From Tuctoria greenei (Eukaryota > Streptophyta > Magnoliopsida > Poales > Poaceae): a stretch of 64,000 nucleotides of DNA. Position numbers and translations under genes: made by a program. The notes beneath the pieces are model-generated. The model was not told the DNA's origin. It was given only the letters and a program-made list of their open reading frames with translations, and made no database searches. The DNA is taken from positions 169,220,929 through 169,284,928 of the forward strand of contig JAYESD010000009.1 of NCBI GenBank assembly GCA_036927565.1. Reading direction: 5' to 3'. The stretch's first letter is position 1, and every line of letters begins with the position of its first letter. Positions 13,274-25,100 of this stretch are shown piece by piece.

Positions 13274-13291
13274 CCCCTACCTGGCGCGCCA
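13274..13291 (-). other. Primer binding site of element A
   Basis: Minus strand TGGCGCGCCAGGTAGGGG, two bases inside the 5' LTR. Its complement ends in CCA and matches, from memory, the 3' end of a plant tRNA-Arg (CCU). The same 18 bases occur in element F, and C differs at one position. Confidence 0.85.
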
Positions 13292-13293
13292 AC

Positions 13294-14128
13294 TATCGAC
13301 TGTTGGAGCCGGCAGATCTCCCTACACTGCTAAAGTGATTGGGGAGTTTGAAGTTCGGTGTGGGCGCGCGGAGATTCAAGAAGGTGAATAGGAGTTTGAC
13401 ACAAGAGACACAAGAGTTTACGTGGTTCGGGCCGCCTGAGCGTAATACCCTACTCCACGGGTGTGTTGGTGTTGTATTAGCAGTAAGAGCTTGTCACGTA
13501 TGATCGCTTGTGAACGTCCCTGAGTGTATCGTCAGCCTGTCCTTTTATAGTACAAGGACAGGCCGTTACAAACTAGCCTGACCCAACATGTGGCCCCGGC
13601 GGTTACTAGTATTGATACATGATTAATTGTTGTTAATGATCCTGTAACGGGCTCCGACAGTGCCGTTACTGGTGTTAAGATCGTCCGTTTAAGTGTCATT
13701 AATATGGAATTAATGACATTTAATCGGGTCTTGAAGTCCTTGGCTCTCCTTTGAAGATCCGGAGCCGTTACAAGGTCTTCCGGAGGTTAGAGGCTGGCAG
13801 GTCCGTCGATTGGACACGTGGCAGCTCCGGAGCTTGCTGTGGGAAGCAGGTAGCTCCGGGGCTACCAGTCACGTGTCAAGTCTGGAGCTTCTATCGGACC
13901 GGGGTTAAGTCCGGAGGTGCCGTTTCGGTACCTGGCCCGGAGCTTCCCCCTTGTGGGCGGTAGCTCCGGTTTGGCAGTACACGTGGCGACCCAGGGATTA
14001 ACCATGTTGGAGAAGCAGGTCCGGTCATGTCTGACAAGTGGGCCTCCGAGGGTCTTCAACCCAAGTAGATGGCTTTCCTTTGAAATCTTTGTAACCTCAA
14101 GGGGTGTGCGGTTTTTTGGGTACCGACA
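13294..14128 (-). repeat. 5' LTR of element A, with TATA box
   Basis: 835 bp, matching the LTR at 1183-2017. The outer end is TGTCGGTACC on the minus strand; the inner end has decayed from CGACA to CGATA. A TATA box, TACTATAAAAGG, lies at 13541-13552 on the minus strand. ACGTG-core motifs lie near 13815, 13870 and 13980. Confidence 0.93.
13541..13552 (-). promoter_or_regulatory. TATA box of element A 5' LTR
   Basis: TACTATAAAAGG on the minus strand. The same motif is at the same place in the LTRs of B, C, E and F and is followed by the conserved transcribed block TATTACGCTCAGGCGGC. Confidence 0.7.
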
Positions 14129-16104
14129 AGTTCAATCTGGAATTCATCCCAAGACAAGCGATCAAGAGTCAAGCTCTGGCGGACTTCGTGGCGGAATGGA
14201 CTCCCTCTCCATCAAATCCTGGGGGCCCCAGTGAGCAGAAGTCAGAACCCAAGGTTCCAGTCTTCACTGAGCCTCACTGGACTCTCCACTTCGACGGCTC
14301 CGTGCAGAAGCAGGGGGCCAGAGCTGGAGTCCTTCTCCTCGCTCCAACCGGGGAGAAGGTTAAATACATGGTGCACCTTGACTTCAAGGTGACCAACAAC
14401 ATGGCGGAGTATGAAGCACTAATTTATGGACTCAAAGTGGCACTATCGTATGGTGTCAAGCAGCTGTTGGTAAAGGGTGATTCACAACTTGTTGTAAAAC
14501 GAGTCAAAGGTGAATGTTGCTGCAACAACACTCAATTAGTGGCATACCTACTTGAGGTCCAGAAGCTTCAGAAGGACTTTGATGTCCTGGATCTTTGTCA
14601 TGTCCAGCGTCTCAACAACGCTAAAGCTGACGAACTTTCGACGAAAGCTTCAACCGGGGCTCCAGCTCCCAACGGAACCTTCGTCCGGAGGTTTTCTGAA
14701 CCTACAGCTCAGACTGCCGAACTGAGCGAAGGGGGCGAGACCAGCACCTCAAAGCTGGCGGTCCCGATGGACCTGTTACCATGGCGCCCATCAAGGGTCA
14801 TAGGTGCTGCAAGAAGCTCCGAGCAACCCAACACGCAAGACTCAAATCCTCAAGCTAGTTCCGATGCAAGGATCTCGGAGATCTGGAGCTACTTGAAAGA
14901 CAATTTCCTTCCTGAAGATAATGTATCCGCTGACTGGATAGTCAGATTGGCTAAAAGATACACACTGGTAGAAGGGGATCTCTACCGGCGTGGTGCCAAC
15001 GACGTCCTAATGTGGTGCATTACAAGGGAAGAAGGCTGCGAGCTCCTCGCGGAAATCCATGGAGGCGAGTGTGGGAACCACGCGTCTTCCCGCAAGCTGG
15101 TCGGTAAAGCCTTCCAGCATGGCTTCTACTGGCCTACAGCGCTCCAGGATGCAACTGAGCTAGTGAAGAAATTTGAAGCATGCCAGTTCCATGCAAAGCA
15201 AATTCACACACTAGATCAGCCTCTACAAATGATACCTCCTACATGGCCATTCGCTGTGTGGGGGATGGATATCTTGGGACCTTTCCCAAGAGCCGTCAGA
15301 GGTTACAAGTTCCTGTACGTTGCCATTGACAAAATCACCAAATGGCCAGAAGTAACTCCAGTTGTGACAATAAACAAGCAATCAACTATAAACTTTTTGC
15401 AGTCCATCGTATGCAGATTTGGAGTCCCAAACAAGATCATAACTGACAATGGGGCCCAGTTCACAAGCTCTGCATTCCAAGGATATTGCGAAGACCTCAG
15501 CATTCAGGTCAGCTACGCCTCCGTAGCTCACCCGGCAAGCAATGGCCAAGCCGAGAGAGCGAATACAGAAATCCTAAAAGGACTCAAGACGTGCACATAT
15601 GAGCGCCTGAAAAAACATGGAGCTAACTGAATTGAAGAGCTTCTGCCCACACTGTGGGCCAACAGGATAACTCCAAACCAGTCAACTGGAGAGACACCCT
15701 TATTCCTGGTGTACGGAGCCGAAGCAGTCCTTCCTTCGGAAATCACCTTGGGGTCGCTCCGGGTCCGAACCTTCGATGATGTCGCGCAGGACCAGCTCCG
15801 GCATGAAGACATTGACCTCCTTGAAGAGGGAAGGTGCCAAGCAGCTGTTCGGAATGCCCGATACCGCCAAGCTCTTCGGCGCTATCACCAATGGCATATT
15901 CACAGCCGACAGCTTGAGGAAGGCGATCTGGTGCTACAGAGAATACAATCCAGAGAAGGGTTAAACAAACTTTCACCCAGCTGGGAAGGACCCTTCCGAG
16001 TGATCAAAGTATCCCGTCTCGAATGCGTTCGCTTGGCAGCCGAGGATGGGACACCTCTCCCAAATCCTTGGGACATTGAGCACCTCCGTAAGTTCTACGC
16101 TTAA
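14129..16104 (+). pseudogene. pol of element B, 3' part: second RNase H and integrase
   Basis: Continues B's RNase H directly from the edge of element A (LEFIPRQAIKSQALADF). It carries the archaeal-type RNase H (WTLHFDGS, NMAEYEALIYG, VKGDSQLV, KADELS), then integrase. In the zinc region the first Cys of the CxxC pair is Phe (KKFEACQF). The DDE residues are present (WGMDILGPF, IITDNGAQF, SNGQAERANTEI), and the C-terminal domain ends EHLRKFYA at 16104. A TGG to TGA stop at 15628-15630 interrupts the integrase. The frame is otherwise open for 508 codons. Confidence 0.9.
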
Positions 16105-17428
16105 TATCACAGAGGTGAGTCTGTAGTTACATGTGATGTATGTTATAGAGTCATTGTACAGAGTCGGGTAGCTCCTCCGGGAGAACAGCCGAACCTTCCC
16201 CGGAAGGTCCGCAAAGTTCAAGCAACACTTGTCACAGTCTCAGAACTAAAAGTGTAGCTAGCTACCTTGGGTCAAACGAGAAACAAAACACACTTAGCCT
16301 GGTTTCGTACCCTAAGAGTGTACTTGTTTCCCCTATACCCCAGACCTATAATGAAAGACATCATTGTGTGAAAATAGACTCTACGTGCATTTATTTTGTA
16401 CAGACTCAATATTTTTTTATTTTTCTCTTTCTTGTCTATAACAAAGTTGTGCAATTCATAAGAAACTTTAGCTCGACCAGTTCATGTACAATTCGAGTTG
16501 CATCGTCTATTCTTCCGGGTCCAAACATTGTTAATGGTCTACTAGTCTGAATGCCGCCAAGCCAATCTAGGGCCGGAGTGTGCTATCGACTTAGCCTGGT
16601 CATGCACCCTAAGTACGCCACTCTACCTACACCCCAGCAGGCCGAAGTAAGGCGAGTCCAGAAATGATCGGACCTGAAGGAAACAAGGCAGAGCACTTGA
16701 TTGTATTTAGAAGTGTGTTCAACCTAAAATTTTCTCGGGAATAGTAAGTCACAGTTAAGTTATAGATAGGAAATGGATTTTACCATTTTTCTTGGCTCAA
16801 GTGTGATTGGGAATCAAGTCGGAGCTGTCAAAGCTCCGACATCCCCTAGGTGGCTTGTAGTCGGTGTTTCAAACATTGATAGCAAGCGTCGCTGGAGCTA
16901 CACAGCTCCGGTAAAGTCAGGGGGCCAACCGTCAACGTGAAGAAAAGATGGTGGGAAGACTTTACAGTAGGGTCTGCTGTCAACACACCGTGTGTTGATA
17001 GAGGTCAATGCCGGAGCTGCCAAGCTTCGACACCCCAGAGGACTAATCGTCGATGCTTTACGCTTTGATGAAGACTGCTACCGGAGCTAATAAGCTCCGA
17101 CGATTGTCAATGCCGGAGCAGCTAAGTTCTGACAACCTTAGGGGGTCTTCACTATCGAAGACTTCGGACCTACGTTCTACAAGTTCGAAGCGTGCAAGTC
17201 CTCAACAACAGTTACATTCTCTTGGTACACGTTCACAATAAAATTGTGTACATATAACAGGGGGCCAAGTGAAACAAAGATGTTGAAGACAAAAAATGAA
17301 ATTCATAAAAATTTGGATTTCATTCATCTGGAGACAAGAGATTACAAAATTGGAGAAAAAGAAGTGATAATACAAGCGGGAGCTACAAAGATATGGTCAT
17401 GGACCCTATGGAAGAACGAGGCGACCTT
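16105..17428. repeat. Spacer of element B with hairpin repeats
   Basis: Non-coding. Homologous to the spacers of A, C and D. The conserved CTTAGCCTGGT..CCTAAG motif pair lies at about 16290-16325 and 16590-16620. The hairpin-type GGAGCT..AGCTCC units lie at about 16815-17145. Nothing else is recognised. Confidence 0.65.
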
Positions 17429-20400
17429 CTAGGCAACCTCCGATACGCTGGCTTGGGCAACTTCTCCCGCTCCCTCTCCTTCTGGGTCTAGTGAGAACTG
17501 AGGGTCCCGACTTGTGTAGCACGTCAGCATGTATTCTGCGACGTTCTTCGCCAGGGATTGTCCCTCGGTTTCCAGCTGGTCCGCGATGACATCGCCCATC
17601 TTGGTGAGCTTGTTGCCTGCCAAACTCAATGCCTGCAACGCCTGGTCCAGCTCCAGCTCCGGATCATCCGGACGCACGGGACTAAAACCCATTGGCGTCA
17701 GCGCGTCGTTGGCTTTGCCCAGGAAGTCCCAAACTTGTTGGGACTCCACAACCCTCGAACCTCGCATCTCTTCCAAGGATCTTCTGGCCGCCGCAAGCTC
17801 CGAATTCTCCTGGGTAAGATGATCTACCTCTTTGGCGTTCTGCTAAATCTTTTCAGCAACCTGCCTTTCGTGTTTGCTGAGCTCTTCCTCCCGGAGGTGG
17901 ATCTTGTTCCGACAGTCGACCAAATCTTTCTCTCGGCCCCGCACCTTCTTCTCCCTGGCAGCAATTTCATCCTCCCTCTTGTGGAGGTCCTGTCCTCGCT
18001 GCCAGGCCTTCTTCTCCTCTTTCTCGTAGCACTCATCCAACTTCTTGGTGCGCTCCACGAGACTCTTGTCACCCAGAGTTAGCCTCTGAGTAAGCTCTTC
18101 CTCCCTCTTCACGAGGTCATCCCGCAGCTCCAGGAGTTTTTGCTCTTCATCTTTGAGCTTTTTCTCCCGCTCCTCAAGGGCCTCCCGGCGCTTGACGAGG
18201 CTATCGTGGATAGCACTAAGCTTCTCCCCACGATCATTTGCGACGTTATTAGCAGCTATGGCATGTTCGTGGATGGCCCGGGACTAGTTGACGAGGGATC
18301 TCACCATGCTTTCCCTCTCGTCCAGTAGCTTACCCGAGTACTCCAACCAGACCTTCTCCCTCTTTACCCACTCCTTGTCGTCAGCCAGCCTCGACTGCGC
18401 CAGCTTGGTCTTGAATTGGAGCTGGTTGCGCCACCTCCTAAGAGTTTGGCGCTCCTCTTCGAGGGCCTTGCTGTCGTGGTAAAAAGTCAGCTGAACCCGA
18501 TGAAGACTGGAGCAGGCGTTGTCAATAGACAACGACAGAGGGATTGGGTCCGGACCTGTCGGGGTCCTCTCCACTGGTTACAGTGGGTCCTCTATGACAA
18601 AAATTGGGTCCCACTCTACAAGAGCGGTCCCTTGAGCTTCCACAGCACTAGGGCTGTCCTTTGGGATAGTCTCGGCCGCCGCTGTGGAAGGTCCTGCAAT
18701 AGAAGTTTCGACCTCCGGAGTTGGCTCCGAAAGTCCCGCCGCCAGGTCATCAACAACTGGCCCCTCAGGCGGGGGGGGGGGGGGGGGGACAGCTTCATCT
18801 TGGCACCCTGGCTCAGGCGCGGGCACCTCCGGGACCACTGCCTCCGAGGTAGGTGTCAAAGATTCTGCCGGAGCTGAAGTCACTTCTGGCTCTGACGCTG
18901 GCGCCTCCTCCGCCACCGGCTCAGGCGCTAGCGCTTTGACCATCAGGGGCTTGGGCACCGGCACCTCTGCAGCCGCCGACTTAGGCGCTGGAACTTCTTC
19001 GAAGACCGGCTCGAGCGCCGGAACTTCATCAGCCACCGGCTCTACTATCGGGACCTCGTCAACCATCGGCTCGACTGCCGGGGCTTCAACAATATCTGGC
19101 TCTAGGGCCGGAATCACAGCTACCTCCGGCTTTGAGGCCGGAGGGTCCACCATTTCAGCATCCAAACCCAGAGCTTTGACCTCTGGGACTGGTGCCGCTG
19201 GTACATCTTCATTCCCATGGTCCAGCGCTACCATGGGAACCTCTGTGGATGAGTCGAGGTCCAGGACCACGACAGCTGGCGCCGAAGCTGCCGCATCCTC
19301 ATCCACCTCTTGGGGCGGCACTGGAATTGGAGTTGGAGCTTTCGTATCCACAACATCAGTTGCTGTCGCGAGAGCCGGAGCTCCAGTCCTCCTCTTGGGG
19401 ACATTGCAGATGAAGGACGAAGAAGCTTAAAACACAGTTAAAACCAAAAAACAACCAACTGAGGTAAAAAACAAAATTTACCTCGAAAGGCTTCTACTCC
19501 AGCTAGAGTGGAACCTCTTCTACGCACGCTCAACGCCGGACCCTGTCGCTCCTGGTGTGCCAGCTCCAGAAGGTTCCCTGGAGCTTGCTGCTATTGCCGG
19601 CATCACTTTGGTTGAGGCCCCCTCGACCTGGAAGGACCTCCGGTTCCAGAGCCCTTAGCTGGTACTGGAGCCGTATGGCCGCAGCTAGCACCCTGGGGAG
19701 ATGCCGATGCTGGAGTGGTTGCCGCCGTTGAAGACCTTCCCCTCTGTGGAGAAGGAGCCGCTGTGGAAGGAGCAGGTCTGACAGACCTCCCGTCAGAGTG
19801 CTTCAGCTTCCTTTTACTGCTCGAGGGCTTGGCCAACTCCTTGTCCTTGCCCACGACTTCAACTCTCTGTCTCGGGGCGGAAGGGGGACCACCCTCGGAA
19901 GCTCTGGGGATCGCCAACCCGGTGATCGGACGCCTCTCGACTTCACCAAGGTCATCAAACACTGGCATCTTCCGCCGGAGCTCCCTGCTGAACTCCACCT
20001 CCATATTCAGAGGAAGGAAAGCCGTCAGTGGAGTCAAGTCATCACCCTCGATGTCGATGCCATGCTGGAACTTCTTGAGGTGAAACTCCAAAGTTGCTCC
20101 TTCCATGTTGGACTTCAAACCGGTCTCGATCCGGTCGTCGTCCATCACACTGTTGAGGGCCGAGGCAAGCTTCTCCCTCTTCTTAAGCGGAGCCCATCTG
20201 TTAACCAGGAAGTTGCAAAAATACCGCCTGAGGAGTCACTCCTTCCACGCATTGGCGAATCCTGGTCAGAGCAGGGTTGAAGGCGTCCGATAACACCGGA
20301 ACTTCGCTCCAAGCTTCAGTGTCGATGTTGGGGAGGCCTTCGGGTAGCTCCATCTTCTCATGCTCCTCCACCCTGATGACGATCCAATCCTTCTTCCAGT

Positions 20401-20853
20401 CGTCCCACTTCCCAGAAGGGAACGACCACAAGTACTTGTACGGGCACTTCTTGCGCTTCACAAAATAGTAGAAGCCAAGGTACTCGTCACTCTTGCCAGT
20501 GGTGTGGATGGTGAAGAAGGTGCGGAAGAGCTCGACGCAGGGGGAATGCCCACCCACATCTCGCAGAAGTGGACAAAAATCGACACCAGGAGAATGGAGT
20601 GGGGACCGAGGTGGTACAGCTGCAGACCATAGAAATCTAGCAGCATCAAGAGAAAAGTGGAGAAGGGTGGGATCAGTCCCACCATGGCGTATGCGGAGAA
20701 GTACACCATGTCGCCGATGTGTTCCTTCTTGAACGGAAGCTTGCCGGCGTGAACCTGATGGTTGAATAAGTCACTGGACCACCCCATGAGGGCCCGAACC
20801 TTCTTCAACTCACCGTCAGTCTTCAGTCAGTTCTTGCGGAGACCCAACTCCAT
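17429..20853 (-). pseudogene. Antisense gene of element B, decayed
   Basis: Read on the minus strand from ATG 20853 (MELGLRKN then a CGA to TGA stop, then LKTDGELKKVRALMGW). The PF04195-like N-terminus is clear (EYLGFYYFVKRKKCPYKYL, WDDWKKDWIV). The basic Ser/Pro region spans about 19603-19900. The intron is recognisable at about 19410-19480, but its acceptor reads CAA instead of CAG. Pro/Val/Glu repeats follow (19351-18650) with an 18-base G run on the plus strand (poly-Pro, 18771-18788), then coiled-coil pieces and the C-terminus. The last Gln codon is TAG at 17429-17431. Relative to A and C the Glu-Pro repeat section differs in unit number. Confidence 0.8.
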
Positions 20854-20950
20854 CGTAGCACAACGATACGGGAGATGAAAAGCAAGCAAAAGTTTGGAGG
20901 ATTTGAGCGCAAGTTCGAATGAAGGCGTAAAAAATCCCCAAACGGTGCAC

Positions 20951-20993
20951 GCTTTCCTTCTTAAGTAAGCCTCCGCAACGCTTGGATGGAAAC
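20951..20993 (-). promoter_or_regulatory. Conserved block upstream of the antisense gene, element B
   Basis: Minus-strand copy of the family block with CCATCCAAGCGTTG and TTACTTAAGAAGG, about 98 bp before ATG 20853. The stretch 20994-21359 beyond it is homologous to the same region in A, C and G and has no other recognised feature. Confidence 0.5.
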
Positions 20994-21359
20994 CGCAGAG
21001 GAGCAGGCGATACAACTCACCCTACCAATAACAAGGGGGCCCGGGGCCACCCTGACGATCAAGTCGAGGTTCTTACCCCAGGCGAACGATTGTCATCATG
21101 AAAGGTGGGAAGCCCGAAGGCGGCGACCTGGCAGGGCGCACGGAACTGATACGATTTTCGAACCAGGAACCGACGATCTTCAATTGCGTGAGATCCGCAC
21201 GCTCAGATCTCACTTGCCGCATCCTGGATATGCCACACAACGTTGGTTTAACTGCGAACTACCGCCAACAGCACATCCGAAGACCCTTGAAGGCACGGTT
21301 CAAAAATCGAAGGATGGACCCACCTCCAGCAGAATGACTTCATCCAAAAGGTCTCTCCC

Positions 21360-21381
21360 AGAGGTGGGCCCAGGGGGCCAT
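21360..21381 (+). other. Polypurine tract of element B
   Basis: GGAGGTGGGCCCAGGGGGCC directly precedes the 3' LTR. Confidence 0.75.
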
Positions 21382-22134
21382 TGTCGGTACCCTGCGTACC
21401 GTATACCCCTTGAGATTACAAAAGACCAAAGGAACTTCACCTGTCTGAGTTGAAGACCTATGAAGGCCCCACGTGTCATACGGGATCGGACATGCCTCCC
21501 ATATATGGTTAGTCCTGGTGCTGCCACGTTTATACAGCAACCGGACCTACATCTGGACCTACCCGTCCCAAGACGGACAGCTCCAATGCTGCCACGTGTC
21601 CAACCGCCGGACCTTCAACCTTAACAATCAGACTGGTGGACCCCCAATGGCTCGGACCTTCAAGGGGCAATCAAAGACTTCAAGACCCGATTAAGTGTTA
21701 TTAATACCATATTAATGACACACGATCGGGAGGCCCTTAATACCGGTAACGGCATTATCAAGCCCGTTACCATGCTATTAAGGGAAATTAACCTCATTAA
21801 TTGTGTATTAAGCATCAGTAACCGCTAGGGCCACATGTCGGGCCAGGCTAACGGTGTAAACGACCGATCCTTGTACTATAAAAGGATCGGTCGACGATAC
21901 ACAAGGGACGGCTCTCTGGAACTTTGAGACCTCTCCCATACACAACTTTGATACCCAATACAACAACTACACACCTCGTGGAGTAGGGTATTACGCTCAG
22001 GCGGCCCAAACCACGTAAATCCTGGTGTGCATTTGACATTGTCTTCTGAATCTCTGTGCGCCCAATACCGAACTACAAACTCCGCGGACTACCAATGGTA
22101 GTACCGGGAGAACTGCCGGCTCAACTCTCTGACA
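21382..22134 (+). repeat. 3' LTR of element B
   Basis: 753 bp, TGTCGGTACC to CTCTGACA. It is the same LTR subfamily as F and G (CCTGCGTACCGTATACCCC) but about 110 bp shorter than F, implying deletions. TATA box TACTATAAAAGG at 21874-21885. The conserved GGAGTAGGGTATTACGCTCA block lies at about 21979-22020. Element D sequence follows immediately. Confidence 0.9.
21874..21885 (+). promoter_or_regulatory. TATA box in element B LTR
   Basis: TACTATAAAAGG, at the same place as in the other LTRs. As a 3' LTR it could only drive read-out into element D's pol remnant. Confidence 0.55.
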
Positions 22135-25100
22135 GGAGGTTTGGACAACAAATAGGAACTCATGCTCATCACTTTCTTACGAGCTAATGTTGATGTGTTT
22201 TCCTGGCAACCGTCACAAATGTCTGAGATCCATAGGAAGGTGATTGAGCATAGCCTAAAGATCTATCCCGATGCCCGACCAGTACAGCAGAAACCCCGGA
22301 AGCAATCAGTAGAGCGGCAACCCTTCATCTGATAGGAGGTCAAAAAGTTGCTCGAAGCTGGATTCATTCGGGAGGTTCATCATCCAAAATGGTTGGCAAA
22401 CCCAGTCGTTGTGCCCAAGGCCGGCGGGATGCTTCGGATGTGTATCGACTACACCACCTTGAATAAGGCATGTCCAAAAAATCCATTTCCACTACCTAGA
22501 ATAGATCGGATAGTGGACTCCACCTCCGGGTGTGAGCTATTGTGTTTCCTAGATGCATATTCTGGATATCATCATATCCAAATGTCTAGGGAAGATGAAG
22601 ATCATACTGCCCTTATAACAGTAGATGGGTTGTATTGTTATACTGTCATGCCCTTTGGTCTCAAAAATGTTGCTTCAACCTTTATGCGAGATATGCACAA
22701 AACATTTGGAGAGCTAATCAGAGACTTGGTGGAGGTGTACGTCAATGACATCGTTGTGAAGGTCAAGAACAAGGAGTCACTCGTTGACAACTTGCAAGCC
22801 GTCTTCGATAAGTTGTGCATCACGCGCACCAAGCTGAACCCGAACAAGTATGTCTTCGGGGTTAGCTCTGGGAAGTTCCTTAGTTTCCTGGTGACTCACC
22901 GAGGAATTGAGGCGAACACGACGAAGATCAAGGCTATTGAAGATATGCAGCCCCAACCCGCATCAATGATGTCTAGAAGTTAATTGGATGTCTAGCTGCC
23001 CTCAGCCGGTTCATTTCCATATTGGCGAAGCGGGCACTACCTTTCTTCAAACTTTTGAGGAAATCCTGGCCATTCCATTGGTCCGAAGAAGCAGAAAAGG
23101 CGTTCCAAGAGCTCAAGCAGCTCCTCACCACACTACCAATCTTGGTAGCTCCGAACTCTGGTGAGCCTCTACTGCTTTATATTTCTACAACTATGGAGGT
23201 TGTCAGCATGGTCCTGGTCGTAGAAAGACCGGAGCCACTTCTAGTTCAGGAGTCTAGACCCCTCCGGGAGGGTCCGGAGCTACGTGAAGGCGAGTTTGAG
23301 TCCCAGCCCCCAAGCACTGATCTTCAAGGCAAAATACTCAAGGATCAACCTCTCTCATTTGAGGGAGTTCACACAACCATTCAAGAAGATCCAGACCCCT
23401 CAGGTAGCATTCGGGCTGAAAAAGAAGAAATATCGGACCACTCCGGGAAGGTCTGGGAGGATCAAAAGAAGGTCTGGACCCCTCCGGGAGGGTCCGGGTC
23501 GATGGAGAAGAAGCTTCGGGCCCCTCCGGGAGGGTCTGGACTGTCCAGCGCCCAATGTACTTCATCAGTGAAGTACTCCATGACGCCAAGACTCGATACG
23601 AGGTGCATAAGCTGATTTATGCAGTTCTTATTGCCTCAAGGAAGCTTCGATATTACTTCCAAGCCCACAAGATATCAGAGGTAATTTCCTATCCACTGCG
23701 TGCTATATTGCATAATCCTAATTCTACTGGGAACAACGCCAAGTGGGTAGTAGAGCTAGCGGAATTCGATCTCGAATTCCTGTCTCGACAAGCTATCAAG
23801 AGTCAAGCCTTGGCTGATTTCATGGTGGAGTGGACACCTTCTCCATCAAATCCTGGGGGCCCTAGTGAGCAGAAGGCGGAACCCAAGGTCTCGGTCTTCA
23901 CTGAGCCTCATTGGACCCTCTACTTCGACGGTTCTGTGTAGAAGTAGGGGGCCAGAGCTGGAATACTTCTCCTCGCTCCAACCGGGGAGAAGGTAAAATA
24001 CATGGTGCACCTTGATTTCAAGGCGACCATTAACATGGCGGAGTATGAAGCTCTCATCTATGGGCTCAAGGTGGCGCTATCTTATGGCGTCAAGCAAACG
24101 CTAGTAAAGGGAGACTCGCAACTCATCATCAAGCAAGTCAAATGCGAATGCAGCGGCAACAAACCTCAATTCGCTACTTATCTCCTTGAAGTCCAGAAGC
24201 CCTAGAAAGACTTCCACGTCCTGTACCTCTGCCATGTCCAGTGTCTCAACAACACAGAAGTTGACGAACTCTCGACGAAGCCTGCAACAGGAGCTCCGGC
24301 TCTTAACGGAGTCTTTGTCCGGAGATTGTCAAGACCAACAGCTCAGCCTACCGAACTGAGCGAAGGGGGCGAGACCAGCACCTCAAAGCTGGCGGTCTCG
24401 TTGGCCCTATTATCATGGCGTCCACCAAGGGTCGTAGGTGCTGCAGGAAGCTCCGAGCAACCCAACATGCAAGATTCAGAAGCTCAAGTTAACTCTGATG
24501 CATGGATCTCGAAGATCCGGAGCTACTTGAAAGACAACCACCTTCCTAAAGACGGTGTATCCGCTGACCAAATCGTCAGATTAGCTAACAGATACACACT
24601 GGTAGAAGGGGATCTCTAACGGCCCAACAACATCCTAATGCGGTGCATTGCAAGGGAAGAAGGCCGCGAGCTCCTCGCGAAAATCCAAGGAGGCGAGTGT
24701 GGGAACCACGCGTCTTCCCACACACTGGTCAGTAAAGCCTTTCGACATGGCTTCTACTGGCCTACAACACTTCAGGATGCAACTGAGTTGGTAAAAAAGT
24801 GTGAAGTGAGCCAATTCCAAGCAAAACAAATACACACACCGACTTAGTCACTGCAAATGATTCCTCCTACATGGACTTTCACCGTGTGGGGCATGGATAT
24901 CTTGGGACCTTTCCCAAAAGCCGTCGGAGGTTACAGGTTCTTGTACGTCGCCATCGACAAGTTCAACAAATGGCCGGAAGCTACTCCAGTTATGACTATC
25001 AATAAGCAATCAGCAATCAAGTTCTTGAAGTCCATAGTCTGCAAATTTGGAGTTTTGAACAGAATCATTACTAACAACGGAACCCAGTTTACAAGTGCAA

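Larger units (their letters stand above)
1183..14128 (-). mobile_element. Complete Ty3/gypsy Tat-lineage element A (12.9 kb), inserted in element B
   Basis: Bounded by two 835-bp LTRs (1183-2017 and 13294-14128) and a 5-bp target duplication AGTTC at 1178-1182 and 14129-14133. Read on the minus strand the order is 5' LTR, PBS, gag-protease, UAG, pol, hairpin spacer, an opposite-strand gene, polypurine tract, 3' LTR. By eye the LTRs differ at about 30 sites (about 3.6%), mostly transitions, so A is older than C. Every coding region has stops or frameshifts, so A is not autonomous. Confidence 0.93.
1..22134 (+). mobile_element. Ty3/gypsy Tat-lineage element B, 3' portion, interrupted by element A
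   Basis: Plus-strand LTR retrotransposon whose 5' LTR, gag and start of pol lie left of the window. Its pol runs 1-1182, is broken by element A, and resumes exactly at 14129; joining the two flanks restores the RNase H reading frame apart from a 5-bp duplication (AGTTC). The spacer, antisense gene, polypurine tract and 3' LTR (21382-22134) follow. Sequence after the 3' LTR starts inside another element's gag-pol junction (element D), so B itself appears to be an insertion in D. Domain order and the second RNase H are typical of the Tat clade. Many nonsense changes show it is dead. Confidence 0.85.

Noticed and set aside
18771..18788. Poly-G run as a functional G-quadruplex element
   Set aside because: It encodes poly-Pro in the antisense repeat section of B and probably reflects slippage; its length may be a sequencing artefact.
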